A stretch of DNA of 64,000 nucleotides from Pantoea sp. Eser (lineage in GTDB: Bacteria > Pseudomonadota > Gammaproteobacteria > Enterobacterales > Enterobacteriaceae). Numbering within the stretch: the first letter of the stretch is position 1; the number at the start of each line of letters is the position of its first letter. The notes beneath the pieces were generated by a model, which saw nothing but the letters and a program-made list of their open reading frames with translations, did not search any database and was not told the origin of the DNA. Shown piece after piece: positions 45,410-56,306 of this stretch. The stretch is from contig SZZY01000002.1 in NCBI GenBank assembly GCA_009830035.1, positions 388,859-452,858 on the forward strand, given 5' to 3'. The position numbers and the translations under genes are program-made.

Positions 45410-45763
45410 ATGAACAAAGATATTTTTGAGCGCAAGCGGGCACGGGCATTAGCGCTGATGGCAGAGAAGAAAATATGGGGCAGCCACGCCGCGCCCCCGC
45501 TACATCGACTGCTGTGGAAAATGAAAATCAATCTCCCGCCGCCTGCTTTTAGCGCATTCTGGCTCAATGTAGTGGTGTTCGGTGCGATGTACACCCTGAC
45601 GCTGCCACTATTACTGTTATTTCCCTCCCCGACGGTTGCCAGGTTTGGCGTAACGCCGGTTATCATCAACCTGATAGCCGGTCTGTTTTTCGGCCTAGCA
45701 ATGGCTAGATTTAACTACCGGCGCAAAAAAGTCCATCGCCTGCCCGACTGGGACCAGTTATAA
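45410..45763 (+). CDS. DUF6404 family small membrane protein
   Basis: 117 residues from ATG 45410 (MNKDIFERKRARALALMAEK), with two membrane helices (FWLNVVVFGAMYTLTLPLLL and VIINLIAGLFFGLAMARFNY). The basic N-terminal segment and the PPLHRLLWKMKI stretch recall proteins annotated DUF6404; function unknown. An upstream start at 45353 is also open but has no better site. No lesion visible. Followed by 160 bp without a gene. Confidence 0.65.
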   Translation: MNKDIFERKRARALALMAEKKIWGSHAAPPLHRLLWKMKINLPPPAFSAFWLNVVVFGAMYTLTLPLLLLFPSPTVARFGVTPVIINLIAGLFFGLAMARFNYRRKKVHRLPDWDQL

Positions 45764-45927
45764 GATCATCCTTTCTGTACCTCCCAATGCCGCCACATAG
45801 TCAACCGGGCAGCAAGTGCCTGCCCGAAGAGCAAGGTGTGCGAGCCAGGGAAGGCTAGCCCAGTCCGCAGGGATGCGGGTTCCCCTTGCAATCGGACAGG
45901 CCCTTACTGAGCGCTGCACCTGCCCTC

Positions 45928-46746
45928 TCAACAAGCCGCAACACGCGCCACCACCCCAACCTGTAAGTCAGCCCGGTAATAACGCACCACCTCACCGACC
46001 AGCAACAGCGACGGCGAAACCGGCCTCTCCTGATCCACCGTCTGCGCCAGCCCGGCCAGCGTGGTAATCAATACCCGCTGATCCGGCCGGGTACCGTTCT
46101 CAATGATCGCCACCGGCGTCATCGCATCACGCCCGTGATCCTGCAACTGCCTGCTGATCGAGGCACTCCAGCTCAACCCCATATAAAACACCAGCGTCTG
46201 GTTATCCGCCGCCAGCGCGGCCGCATCCAGCTGCGGCTCCCCGCTGCGCCCGTGCCCGGTAATCAGACGTAACGACTGCGCGCAATCACGGTGCGTCAAT
46301 GGAATACCACTGGCCGCCGCGCAGCCCACCGCGGCAGTAATCCCCGGCACTACCTCACACCGAATCCCTGCCTGCTGCAGACTCACCATCTCCTCGCCGC
46401 CGCGACCAAAAATAAACGGATCGCCACCTTTCAAACGAATAACCTGGCGGCCACTGCGCGCCAGATCCACCAGCAACTGATTGATCTGCGCCTGCTTCAG
46501 ACCGTGCTGCCCAGGCCGCTTACCCACATCAATGCACAACGCGCTCTCCGGCACTTCCGCCATCACCGCCTCACTCACCAGCCGGTCATACACCACCACC
46601 TCGGCACGCTGCAGTAGACGCAACGCTTTCACCGTCAGCAGATCAACGTCGCCCGGCCCGGCACCCACTAACCACACCGCGCCCTGCTGCGGAACACTGC
46701 CCTGCGGCGACAGCAATTTATCCAGCGATTCAATTAACAGCGTCAT
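45928..46746 (-). CDS. cobA: Uroporphyrinogen-III C-methyltransferase of the nitrate cluster
   Basis: 272 residues from ATG 46746, overlapping the nasA stop as ATGA. Methylase signature [20 protein letters not shown], then [27 protein letters not shown] and [20 protein letters not shown]. It methylates uroporphyrinogen III twice to precorrin-2, the precursor of siroheme, which the NirB part of the next operon gene needs. Unlike CysG it lacks the oxidase/chelatase domain, so CysG or another enzyme must finish siroheme. Intact although its likely client enzyme is broken. Confidence 0.93.
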   Translation of the reverse strand: MTLLIESLDKLLSPQGSVPQQGAVWLVGAGPGDVDLLTVKALRLLQRAEVVVYDRLVSEAVMAEVPESALCIDVGKRPGQHGLKQAQINQLLVDLARSGRQVIRLKGGDPFIFGRGGEEMVSLQQAGIRCEVVPGITAAVGCAAASGIPLTHRDCAQSLRLITGHGRSGEPQLDAAALAADNQTLVFYMGLSWSASISRQLQDHGRDAMTPVAIIENGTRPDQRVLITTLAGLAQTVDQERPVSPSLLLVGEVVRYYRADLQVGVVARVAAC

Positions 46747-49361
46747 GACGCCTCCGTAACCGATTGGGAACGCAACAGCTGTTTCAGTTCCGGAATACAG
46801 GAACCACACTGCGTGCCGCATTTAAGCTTCTCGCCCAGCGCCTGAGTCGTATCACAACCCTGCGCCACCGCCTGTAAAATGGCCTGCTCGCCGACCGCCA
46901 TGCAACTGCAGATAATCCGCCCCGCCGCCTGACCCTGTGCGGCCTGGCCTGCCAGCAACCGATGCCGCCGAAACGCATCCGACGGCGCAGCCTGAAACGC
47001 AGCAGCGACTAAATGGTGATCGACATCCGGTAACCCGGCCCCGGCATAAAATGCCAGCTGCAGTACGCCGTCTCGCCATGCCAGCACCCGGTAATCACTG
47101 CCGCTGCCGTCAGCGACCTGCAACTGACACCTGGTAAGATCATAATGCGTCGTCAGCCACGCTTCTGGCGTGCCCTCGCCAGCAACCACATAACGCTGCA
47201 CCCCGGCATACGGTGACCGCGCCCAGTAACGCAATCCAGCGGGTGACGCCAGCGTCGGCTGCCATAACCAGCCCTGCCAGCTCACCGGCAACGGCATAAT
47301 CCGCACCGGCGTCTGCTTCAGCGCCGGCTGTCGCGAAAACGGACAGCCTCGCGCGGCGATCAACATATCGACATGGCTCTGCTGACTGAACTGCCGGTTC
47401 CAGTGCATTGGCACAAACAGCTCCCCGCGTCGCAGCCCGCGATCCAACGTCACCCGCGCGCTGATCCAGCCAGACAGCGACTGCACCCGCGCCAGCGCCC
47501 CCACCGACAGCCCATAGCGGGCCGCGTCGGCCGGATGAAGCGCCACAAACGGCTCGTCACAATGCTGCATCAGCCGGGGCACCAGCCCGGTGCGGGTCAT
47601 GGTATGCCACTGATCGCGCACCCGACCGGTATTCATCAGCAACGGATAAGCCGCCTCGCGTGGCGTCAGCGCGGGGGGCGCCGGCACCCATAGCCGGGCT
47701 TTAGCATCAGGATGATAAAACCGGCGATCGCTAAACAGCCGGGCGCAGCCATCAGGATGTTCAGCGTTGACCGGCCACTGAACCGGACGCAACGCATCCC
47801 AGCCGGCATCACTTAATTGCGCCAGCGCGCTGATATCAAACGCCCGCTGACCGCCGTTCTCAAAGCCCGACAGCGCCGCATGTTCACGGAAAATCGCCGC
47901 CGGATGCTGCCAGTTAAACCCTTCAAAGCCTAAACGCCGGGCCAACTGGGCCAGCAGCCACCAGTCGGGACGGGCATCGCCGGGCGCGGCGGCAAAGGCG
48001 CGCTGACGCGAAATCCGCCGCTCTGAATTGGTCACGGTGCCATTTTTCTCGCCCCAGCCCTGGGCCGGCAGCAGAATGTCCGCAAACGCGCTGGTATCGG
48101 TTTGCGCCATCACGTCCGACACAATCACCAGCGGACAGGCCGCCAGCGCCTGCGCCACCCGATTGCCCTCCGGCATGGAGACTGCCGGATTGGTGCCCAT
48201 AACCCACACCGCTTTCACCTCGCCGGTGGCGATAGCCTGGAACAGATCCACCGCCGTCAGGCCGGGCTGACGGGCGATAGTCGGGCTGCGCCAGAAACGC
48301 TGCACCCGATCGCAGTCCGCCGGATCAAACCCCATGTGCGCCGCCAGCTGATTGGCCAGCCCGCCCACTTCACGTCCTCCCATCGCATTTGGCTGTCCGG
48401 TCAGCGAAAACGGACCGCAGCCCGGCCGCCCGATCTTGCCGCTTAACAGATGCACATTGAGGATCGCCTGGTTGTTATCACTGCCGGTGATCGACTGATT
48501 AATCCCCATGCACCACAGCGTCACTACACGCCCGGTCTGACTGAACAACCGGTAAAATTCGGTCACCTGCTGCGGCGTCAGATCGCACTGCGCAGCGACG
48601 TACGCAACCTGCCACGACTCTGCCGCCGCCAGCGTTTCCGCCACGCCGCTCAGGTGCGGCAGCATGGTCTGATCGATGCCACCCTGCTTTTCCAGCCAGC
48701 GCAGCAAGCCGGAAAACAGCAGCGTATCGCTGCCGGGTCGCAGTGGCAGATGCAGATCGGCCAGATCGCAGCTGGCGGTACGCCGCGGATCGATCACCAC
48801 CATCCGCATATCAGGTCGCTGCTGCTTCGCCTGCGCCAGCCGCTGCCAGACCACCGGATGCGCCCAGGCCGCATTGGAACCGACCAGCACCATCAGATCG
48901 GTCTGATCCAGATCCTCATAACAACAGGGCACCGTATCCGCACCGAACGCACGCTTATAGCCAATCACCGCCGAGGCCATACAGAGCCGCGAGTTGGTAT
49001 CGATATTGGCGGTGCCGATATAGCCCTTCATCAGCTTATTGGCGACGTAGTAATCTTCGGTCAGCAACTGGCCGGAACCGTAAAACGCCACCGCCTGCGG
49101 CCCATCACGCTCAATCACCGCGCGTAACCCCGCCGCCGCCGCATCCAGCGCTGCGTCAAGCGTCACCGGCTGACCATTGACCTGCGCCTTCAGCAATCGT
49201 CCCTGTGGCGCCAGCGTCTCGCCTAACGCCGTTCCCTTAACGCACAACCGCCCGGCGTTGGCCGGATGCAGGGGATCGCCCGTCACCTGCGCCCGATGAT
49301 TATCCTGCGGCGTCACGCAGACGCCACAGCCGACGCCGCAATAGGGACAGGTGGTATTCAT
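46743..49361 (-). CDS. nasA: Assimilatory nitrate reductase catalytic subunit
   Basis: 872 residues. The N-terminal [4Fe-4S] cysteines are in [14 protein letters not shown] and [11 protein letters not shown]; molybdopterin domains follow ([60 protein letters not shown]). The C-terminus has an extra [2Fe-2S] domain of the BFD type ([13 protein letters not shown] with [13 protein letters not shown]), as in Klebsiella NasA. It reduces nitrate to nitrite in the cytoplasm. It overlaps cobA and nirBD. Intact over 2.6 kb, yet the nitrite reductase and transporter of the same operon are destroyed. Confidence 0.96.
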   Translation of the reverse strand: MNTTCPYCGVGCGVCVTPQDNHRAQVTGDPLHPANAGRLCVKGTALGETLAPQGRLLKAQVNGQPVTLDAALDAAAAGLRAVIERDGPQAVAFYGSGQLLTEDYYVANKLMKGYIGTANIDTNSRLCMASAVIGYKRAFGADTVPCCYEDLDQTDLMVLVGSNAAWAHPVVWQRLAQAKQQRPDMRMVVIDPRRTASCDLADLHLPLRPGSDTLLFSGLLRWLEKQGGIDQTMLPHLSGVAETLAAAESWQVAYVAAQCDLTPQQVTEFYRLFSQTGRVVTLWCMGINQSITGSDNNQAILNVHLLSGKIGRPGCGPFSLTGQPNAMGGREVGGLANQLAAHMGFDPADCDRVQRFWRSPTIARQPGLTAVDLFQAIATGEVKAVWVMGTNPAVSMPEGNRVAQALAACPLVIVSDVMAQTDTSAFADILLPAQGWGEKNGTVTNSERRISRQRAFAAAPGDARPDWWLLAQLARRLGFEGFNWQHPAAIFREHAALSGFENGGQRAFDISALAQLSDAGWDALRPVQWPVNAEHPDGCARLFSDRRFYHPDAKARLWVPAPPALTPREAAYPLLMNTGRVRDQWHTMTRTGLVPRLMQHCDEPFVALHPADAARYGLSVGALARVQSLSGWISARVTLDRGLRRGELFVPMHWNRQFSQQSHVDMLIAARGCPFSRQPALKQTPVRIMPLPVSWQGWLWQPTLASPAGLRYWARSPYAGVQRYVVAGEGTPEAWLTTHYDLTRCQLQVADGSGSDYRVLAWRDGVLQLAFYAGAGLPDVDHHLVAAAFQAAPSDAFRRHRLLAGQAAQGQAAGRIICSCMAVGEQAILQAVAQGCDTTQALGEKLKCGTQCGSCIPELKQLLRSQSVTEAS

Positions 49362-52300
49362 GATGCCTGCGCCAGTTGATTCGTCGGACGATTAGCCAGC
49401 CAGATCTGCCCCGCTTCCAGCTTCACTGGCCAGCAGCGTAACTGGTGCTGCGGATTATCCAGACTCTGACCGTCCCGCAGCCGCACCCGCTGCTTGTAGA
49501 GCGGCGAAATCACCACCGGCTCGCCGCCGACATCACCGAGAATACCGCGCGACAACACGCTGGCTTCGCTGCCAAGCTCGCGATCTTCCAGCGCATAAAG
49601 CGCCTCGCCAAAGCGGAACAGCGCAATACGCTCACTGCCGAGCCGCGCCCCGATGCCAGACTGCTGCGGCACTGCGTCGAGTGCGCAGACCGCGCTCCAT
49701 CGCTCGGCCGGCAGTTGCAACAACGGGCGGGACGCGGCCACGTCCGGCTGGCGCTGGCTGCGCACCCGGCTGTAATGCAGGCTCTCATCCGGCCGATCGC
49801 TATTGACCGTCGGGGTAAACAGCGCCAGGCGGGACGCATCGGCCAGCGTGGTCTGCCATTCGCACTGGTACGCCTCTCGACCACCTGCTGCATCTCCTGC
49901 TCCAGCGTTGCCGCCAGCCCGAGGCTATCGTCAATCACCACCTGATGCAGATAGTCAAGGCCGCCCTCCAAGTTATCCAGCCAGACGCTGGTGCGCTGCA
50001 GCCGATCGGCGGTACGGATATAAAACATCAGCAGGCGATCGACATACCGCAGCAGCGTGGCGTCGTCGAGATCGCTGGCGAACAGATCGGCGTGACGCGG
50101 CTTCATGCCGCCATTGCCGCAGACATAGCAGACATAGAGGTTCCAACCCTTGTCAGTGGCGATCACTCCGATATCTTTGCTCTGCGCTTCGGCACATTCA
50201 CGGGTACAGCCGGAAACTGCCATCTTGATCTTGTGCGGCGCGCGCAGGCCCTTGTAGCGATTCTCCAGCGCGATGGCGAACGCGGTGGAGTCCTGCACGC
50301 CATAGCGGCACCAGGTCGATCCGACACAGGACTTCACGGTGCGCAGCGATTTGCCGTAAGCGTGGCCGGTTTCGAAGCCCGCTTCCAGCAACGTCTGCCA
50401 GATAGCCGGCAGTTGATCGAGCCGCGCGCCGAACAGATCGATGCGCTGTCCGCCGGTAATTTTGGTATAGAGATCGTAGCGCGCCGCCACTTCGCCAATG
50501 GCAATCAGACCTTGCGGGGTGAACTCACCCGCCGGAACGCGCGGCACCACCGAATAGGTGCCATCTTTTTGGATATTGGCGAAGTAGCGATCGTTGGTAT
50601 CCTGCAGCGGCAGATGCGCCGGTTGCAGCAGATAGTCGTTCCAGCAGGAGGCCAGCAGCGGTTTACACACTTCACAGCCGTGGCCTTTGCCGTGCGCCGC
50701 CAGCAGATCGTCAAAGGTTTTGATCGCCTCCACCCCGATCAGGTGATAAAGCTCCTGCCGCGACCAGGCGAAGTGCTCGCAGATATCCTTCTTCACCTCC
50801 ACGCCGAGGTTCGACAGCTGATATTCCATTACCTGTTTCACCGGTGCCGCACAGCCGCCGCAGCCGGTGGCCGCTTTGGTACAGCTTTTAATGCTGCTCA
50901 TCTCGCTGCAGCCGCTTTTCACCGCTGCGCAGATATCGCCTTTACTGACGTTATGACAGGAGCAGAGCTGGGCGCTGTCGGGTAGCGCAGCCACGCCCGG
51001 CGCTTTGGCCGGTGCGCCCGCCAGCAGCGGCAGGATCAGACTCTCGGGCGCGGCCGGCAGCGGCAGCACATTCAGCATCATTCGCAGCAGCGTGGCGTAA
51101 TCGCTGCTCTCCCCCACCAGCACGCCGCCCAGCAACCGGCTGCCGTCGGCGGACACCACGATTTTCTTGTAAATGCCCTTTGGACCGTCGGTCCAGTGAT
51201 AACTCTGGCTGCCGACGGTGCGGCCCTGCGCATCACCAAACGACCCGACCTCGACCCCCAGCAGTTTGAGCTTGGTGCTCATGTCCGCACCGCTGAACGC
51301 AGTGGGTTCCGCCGCCAGATGGCCCGCCAGCACCCGCGCCATCTGATAGCCTGGCGCCACCAGCCCAAAAATCTGACCGTACCACAGCGCGCATTCGCCG
51401 ACGGCGTAGATCGCTTCATCGCTAGTCTGGCAGCGATCGTTAATATCAATGCCGCCATGCGGACCGATCGTCAGCCCGGCCTCACGCGCCAGCTCATCAC
51501 GTGGCCGGATGCCGGCGGAGAACAGCACCAGATCGCTGGGCAGGCTGCTGCCATCGGCAAAGTGCAGCAGCACGCTGCCTTCGGCATGAGTCTCAATCTG
51601 CTGAGTCTGTTTAGAGGTGTGCACCGTCACGCCAAGCGCCTCGATCTTCTGACGCAGCATGGACGCGCCGCCCTCATCGAACTCCACCACGTGGGTTTCC
51701 AGCCCGAGTTGCCGCAGCGCATTGGCCGCTTCCAGACCCAGCAGCCCGCCGCCAATCACCACGCCGCGCTGGCTGTAACGGGCGCAGGCGGCAATCGCAT
51801 CGAGATCGTCAAGCGTGCGGTAGACGAAACAGCGTGCCGCATCATGGCCGGGAATCGGCGGCACAAAGGCGCGTGATCCGGTCGCCAGCACCAGCCGATC
51901 CCACGCCAGCTGGTTACCCGCGCTGTCAGTCAGGCTGCGCTGCGCCCGATCAATCGACACCACCTGGCAGCCCGTACGCAGCTCAATGCCGTGCTGCGCA
52001 AAGAAATCCGCGCCCACCAGCGAGAGATCGACCGCCTGTTTGCCGTTGAAATAGTCCGACAGATGCACCCGGTCATAGGCTGGCTGAGACTCTTCGCCAT
52101 ACACCACAATGTGATAACGCTGATGCAGTTCACGGGCGACCAGTTGCTCAAGAAAATAGTGGCTGACCATGCCGTGACCGATCACGGCTAATAGCGGTTT
52201 GCTCATCAGAAGACTCTCTGCAGCCTGCGGCTGCGTTACAGGTTGATCGGGATCGAACAGGGTAGCGAGAGTGGCGGGTTCAGCGCGCTGCAGGCGGCCG

Positions 52301-53397
52301 AGCAGTGCGGCCCCCTGCTGGCTGTCGCCAAACAGCAGCACGCCGTTGAGGCGTCCCTGTCGCAGAAAGAGACGACGATAGTCGCCGGAGAGCGGATCAA
52401 AACTGCTGACCGACGGCGCTTCACTGATATCCCCGGCGCTGAACAGTGAAATGCCGCTGACTTTCAGCCGCGTGCCGCCAGGCTGGGTCCGGTAATCGGC
52501 CTGTGGCGTACCGGCCAGCTGCGCTGCCAGCACCTGTGCCTGCGCCAGACAGGGTGCCACCAGGCCAAAGGTTTCCCCCTCGATTTCACAGCACTCGCCG
52601 ACGGCATAGACATCGGGCGCCGCGCTGCGTAACTGGCGATCGACCAGAATCCCGCGCTGGCACGGCAGCCCCGCGGCCCGCGCTACTGCCACCGCCGGTT
52701 CCACGCCGATGGCGATCATCACCTGCTCGGCGGCGTAATCACCGCCATCCGCCAGCGTGACGCCGGTTGCGGTGATCGCCTGCAGGCCACTGTTCAGCAA
52801 ACAGTGGATGCCACGCCCGTGCAGCGCCTTCAGCAGGAGTTCGCCCGCTCTGGCATCCAGCTGGCGATCGAGCAGCCAGCCTTTGTGGTGAATCAGCGTC
52901 ACCTCGCGTCCCTGCGCCCGCAGTGCCGCCGCCGCCTCAATCCCGAGGAAACCGCCCCCCAGCACCGCCACCGGGCCCTGGCCCGCCAGCAACCGTTCAA
53001 CATCATTGATGCTGCGGAAACCGCTGACCTGGGGTAGATCGATGCCCGGAATGGCCGGCAGACACGGCTGCGATCCGGTGGCGAACACCAGCCGGTCCCA
53101 GCCCAGCTGACGCTGGTCGGTCAGCACCGTGCGGGCCGCCAGATCGACCTGCTGCACCGTTTCACCGGCCAGCAGCGTCACGCCGTGCTGCTGATACCAC
53201 GACGGTGGATGCATCAGGGTCTCGCTGAAGCGCATCTCGCCAGCCAGCACCGGTGATAACAGCACACGGTTATAGTTGCCGTGCGGTTCGCCACCGATCA
53301 CCGTGATGGCATAGCGCTGCGGCGCGCGTTGCAGCAGGCTTTCGACCAGCTGCATCGCCGCCATTCCATTCCCTATCACCAGCAGCTGTTGCGTTAT
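49358..53397 (-). pseudogene. nirB: NasC-NirB-NirD fusion nitrite reductase, lost start codon and one frameshift
   Basis: The ancestral gene had about 1346 codons. It has an N-terminal FAD/NAD reductase (QLLVIGNGMAAMQLVESLLQ; NasC-like), a second one (LLAVIGHGMVSHYFLEQLVA), a BFD [2Fe-2S] domain (LCSCHNVSKGDICAAVKSG), the siroheme/[4Fe-4S] cysteines (KSCVGSTWCRYGVQ, VSGCTRECAEAQ) and a C-terminal Rieske-like NirD part (SVLSRGILGDVGGEPVVISP). The expected start reads ATA (53395-53397), eight bases after GAGG. Near 49870-49876 the frame changes after EQEMQQVVER, so the NirD part (open alone from GTG 49765) is detached. It reduced nitrite to ammonia with NAD(P)H. Confidence 0.87.
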
Positions 53398-53407
53398 GAT
53401 GCGATCC

Positions 53408-53758
53408 TCACGCCGCCGTGGTCTGTTTTTCATACAGAAAGTGCAGCACCTGCTGGCGTAGCTGATGATAGCGCGGCTCGTCGGGCAGCGCCACGCGGGA
53501 GCGCGGACGCGGCAGATCGACCGGCAGGATCTCACCGACCCGCGCCGCCGGGCCGAAGCCGATAGCGACCCGTTGCAGCGACGCCAGCACGTTCCAGCCG
53601 ATGCCCTGATCGTTGGGGCCGTTGCTATAGAACGGATCGGCAAACAGCACCTGCGCTGCCTGCCAGGTGGCGTACGGCGTCGGAAAAGCCGGCTCCGACA
53701 GCGCGGCCCCGGAAAGCAGTAACTGACGTCGTGAAAGAGAAAATGGCGTTTTGCTCAT
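53408..53758 (-). pseudogene. Chimeric remnant of the nitrate ABC transporter genes nasF, nasE and nasD
   Basis: One open 116-residue frame is built from three genes. Residues 1-20 (MSKTPFSLSRRQLLLSGAAL) are a Tat-like signal of the nitrate-binding protein. Residues 21-69 (FADPFYSNGPNDQGIGWNVL, ASLQRVAIGFG) come from the start of the permease. Residues 70-116 (VGEILPVDLPRPRSRVALPD, HQLRQQVLHFLYEK) are the ATPase C-terminus. Junctions lie near 53698 and 53551. About 2.5 kb or more must have been lost, judging by normal gene sizes. Frame is kept, so a stable-looking but meaningless ORF results. It lies directly behind the nas promoter and leader. Confidence 0.8.
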
Positions 53759-53781
53759 CGTATTGACCCTGAACAGGAATA

Positions 53782-53828
53782 AAAAAAGGCGTCCTCCGAC
53801 ATGCCGAAGCATGCGGATGGACGCCTTT
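53782..53828 (-). terminator. Leader terminator of the nas operon, the NasR antitermination target
   Basis: On the minus strand AAAGGCGTCC pairs with GGACGCCTTT, extended by CCGCATGC/GCATGTCGG pairing, and a T run follows. It lies inside the predicted 118-nt leader before the first gene. In Klebsiella oxytoca NasR prevents termination at such a hairpin when nitrate is present. Confidence 0.85.
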
Positions 53829-53842
53829 ATCCAAAGCACTGG

Positions 53843-53863
53843 CCCCACCGCCGTTGGCGGGAA
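53843..53863 (-). promoter_or_regulatory. Upstream leader hairpin, likely NasR binding site
   Basis: CCGCC-AAC-GGCGG forms a short stem on the minus strand just before the leader terminator. Antitermination by ANTAR proteins uses an upstream hairpin at this position. Assignment rests on position and the Klebsiella model. Confidence 0.55.
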
Positions 53864-53886
53864 CAATGCGCACTGTCTGTCATATC

Positions 53887-53904
53887 AAGCAAGCCGCGTG
53901 CCAG
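53887..53904 (-). promoter_or_regulatory. Sigma-54 promoter of the nas operon
   Basis: On the minus strand CTGGCACGCGGCTTGCTT matches the full -24/-12 consensus (TGGCACG-N4-TTGCT) with GG-N10-GC. Transcription would start near 53877. This implies NtrC control, as in Klebsiella nasF. Confidence 0.9.
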
Positions 53905-54020
53905 AATCACCGTCGGCTTTAACACCGGGTTTCCGCCCCTGTTGCGGGTGAAAAAGTAACCGTTTTTGCACTTCCCTGACGCAGGCTGCGCACAAGCGTT
54001 GTGCAGCTAACTCTTTCGGG

Positions 54021-55241
54021 TTAAGTGTTGAGCGTCGCGGCAACGGCCATCACCGCCTGCGCGATCTCAAGTACTCGTTTGTTCTGGTTCATGGCGCTTT
54101 TACGCAGTGCCTGCCAGGCCGCCTGTTCACTGAAACCGTGCTGCTGCACCAACCAGTGCTTGGCCTGTTCAATCACCCGGCGTTCATAAAGTGAGGCGCG
54201 CATGACGGCCAGCTCATCGGCCTGCTGCTGCAAGCGCTGCGACTGTTCACCAATCAACGACAGTACTGAGCGCCCAAGCTGCGGCGCCAGACCGTCGCTG
54301 TCCAGCGTCGCCGCGCCGGGCAGCCAGTCGGCACCGGAAACGTAGAGCGCAAAGCTGCTCTCTCCCTGCACCGGGGTCAACGACAGCGCCGCCTGCTGCT
54401 CGGCCTGCTCAATTGCGGTCCGGCAACGCAGCATCAGCGTGGCGGAGAGACCATCTTCGACCTGTTTCATCTGATCGAGCCGCGCGGAGAGCAGTGAAAA
54501 CCAGTTTAGCGCGCCGGACGCTTCAGCGCTGCCGCCGGTGCAGACGATGCGCCGCAGCCGCTCAATCTCCCGGCTGGCCTGCGCCAGCGGCTGCCATTGG
54601 CTACGCGCTTCATCATCGGCAAACGAGTGAAAAGTGGTGAAGCTCTGCTCCTGGGCCGCAATCAGCGCCACCATCTGGCTGCGCTGATCGGCGGTGAACT
54701 GCCCGGCCGCAAAGCCGGCGCAACCGATGGCGCGCTCCTGTCCGGCCAGCTCTTTGCCCTGCATAAAGCTGAACAGCGCAACCAGGGCGCGGGAAATATC
54801 GGGATGGCTGGCGGTATCGGCGGCTTCAAATACCAGGTTGAGTAAGGTGCGGATCACCTGGTTAAACGCCGCCATCGCCGCTGGCTGATCGAGTGCCCCC
54901 TCAGCGATCTGCTGTCGCAGCGCGGGCAGTTCGCTCAGCGCCTGCAACGCGGCGGCGATCAGATGACAAAAGCGGCTGTAGCCCGGCTGCGCCACCGCTG
55001 GCGGTAGCGCCTGATAAACGTGCTGCAGGCAGGCGCTGACATCCTGCTGACGGGCGACCCGCTCAGCGCTGAACAGCCGGCCGTGGGAACAGATCCAGAT
55101 ATTGCTGGCTCCGCGTTCCCGTTGCAGCTGATGGACCAGTTCACTGACCGCCGTAATCAGCTGCCCGGTCTGCAGTAGCCGTTGCAGGCTGGCAATATCG
55201 CTTTCCCGTGATGCCTGCAGCCAGGTAAGGGCGTCCCTCAT
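54021..55241 (-). CDS. nasR: Nitrate/nitrite-responsive antiterminator NasR (NIT + ANTAR)
   Basis: 406 residues from ATG 55241 after AAGAGGTGAGC. The N-terminal NIT sensor domain (LVHQLQRERGASNIWICSHG is its conserved RERG segment) is followed by a C-terminal ANTAR RNA-binding domain (RRVIEQAKHWLVQQHGFSEQ, AAWQALRKSAMNQNKRVLEI). NasR binds nitrate or nitrite and frees the nas operon from leader termination. It sits upstream of the leader on the same strand, as in Klebsiella. Intact, now regulating an operon that encodes only nitrate reductase and a methyltransferase. Confidence 0.94.
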   Translation of the reverse strand: MRDALTWLQASRESDIASLQRLLQTGQLITAVSELVHQLQRERGASNIWICSHGRLFSAERVARQQDVSACLQHVYQALPPAVAQPGYSRFCHLIAAALQALSELPALRQQIAEGALDQPAAMAAFNQVIRTLLNLVFEAADTASHPDISRALVALFSFMQGKELAGQERAIGCAGFAAGQFTADQRSQMVALIAAQEQSFTTFHSFADDEARSQWQPLAQASREIERLRRIVCTGGSAEASGALNWFSLLSARLDQMKQVEDGLSATLMLRCRTAIEQAEQQAALSLTPVQGESSFALYVSGADWLPGAATLDSDGLAPQLGRSVLSLIGEQSQRLQQQADELAVMRASLYERRVIEQAKHWLVQQHGFSEQAAWQALRKSAMNQNKRVLEIAQAVMAVAATLNT

Positions 55242-55728
55242 TAGCTCACCTCTTATCGCCGTAAAACCATTAATTAAGCAAAAGACGTGCCGTTTTATCG
55301 TCACAATAGCGTTAACCGGTGCCCGTAAATTCCGATTTTGATGAGTTTCTTAAGGCAAACGGATAAAAATTACAATGAGTGATTAGAAAAAATTAATAGT
55401 TTCTCATTGAATCCTTTGCATGGCAGAATGTGCGGCAACGTTCTCAACCAGTTTTCCGTCGCGATAATTCAGTTAGCTTTAACTATCGTAAAGCATGGCG
55501 CTTTTCCTGCGCCCTGGCTTGCCAGAAAAGCGCCTGCCATCACGCATCGGCAGCCGGTGCAATGGTTTGAATTCTCAAAAGTCTTAGGTAGACTGAACGC
55601 AGTACTATCCTGATGTAATCTGACCTTTTTTTGAATGTTAGAACTTTGGCCTGCTGCGGCGCCATTGTGGGCGCCCTGCTGCGTTGGGCCAGGCAATATG
55701 CAGATACTTTGATGAGATCACGAGGAAT
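55242..55728. other. Intergenic region upstream of nasR with one inverted repeat
   Basis: No convincing gene. GGCGCTTTTC (55497-55506) and GAAAAGCGCC (55525-55534) form a perfect 10-bp inverted repeat with an 18-base loop. It may be a site or part of a structured transcript; no T run follows. An AT-rich stretch before nasR (55300-55420) probably holds its promoter. Confidence 0.5.
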
Positions 55729-56220
55729 ATGGTGAAAAAGAGTCTTGCGTTGACACTGCTGGCGGTCCTTACCCTGGCAGGCTGTAAGGCCCCGCCGCCG
55801 CCCGTCACTGATGACACGCTGGTGACCAGCGAAATCAACGGCGTCAAGCTGGTTCATCGGCATGCCGTTGCGGCGCCGACCGAATTCGAACCGGTCAATC
55901 AGACCTGGAGAGCGTTGCATGGCGCGTCAGTAATGACGACGCCCGACTACGGCGGCAAAGTGGTTCGCTATCTCGAAACGGGTAAACCGTTTGAAATATT
56001 AAGCAATGTGGAAAATCACTGGCTGGCGATTGCCGATCAGGCTGACGGCCCGATGATCGGTTACGTCCCGTTAAAAGCGGGTGTAGAAAGCAGCCGCTAT
56101 GACGCCACCGTCCAGAGCGATCGCCCCCGTCCTCGCAAGACGAAACAGGTCTGTGTCGCCGTTGGCGGTGCCAGTAAAGCGTGCCGCACTAACGATACCG
56201 CGACCTGGATCTTAGACTAA
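55729..56220 (+). CDS. SH3-domain lipoprotein
   Basis: 163 residues from ATG 55729 (MVKKSLALTLLAVLTLAGCK, lipobox LAGC) after CGAGGAAT. A bacterial SH3 domain follows (ALHGASVMTTPDYGGKVVRY, LETGKPFEILSNVENHWLAI), and the C-terminus has a Cys pair (KQVCVAVGGASKAC). Such lipoproteins bind the cell wall or are accessory to secretion systems; here it precedes type VI genes, so a link is possible. No lesion. I do not recognise a specific family name. Confidence 0.7.
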   Translation: MVKKSLALTLLAVLTLAGCKAPPPPVTDDTLVTSEINGVKLVHRHAVAAPTEFEPVNQTWRALHGASVMTTPDYGGKVVRYLETGKPFEILSNVENHWLAIADQADGPMIGYVPLKAGVESSRYDATVQSDRPRPRKTKQVCVAVGGASKACRTNDTATWILD

Positions 56221-56306
56221 ACATGAAATCCGGCGCATATTGCCCGCAGCACCGTCCTGGGCTTGCGGGTACAGGGATTTGCCATTGGCTGGAAGATCAC
56301 GAATTA

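Noticed and set aside
49510..53643. A single 1377-residue ORF on the minus strand
   Set aside because: Its first 80 or so residues are an out-of-frame reading of the nasFED remnant and its last 120 an out-of-frame reading of the NirD part. The real gene runs 53397 to 49358 with a frame change near 49873.
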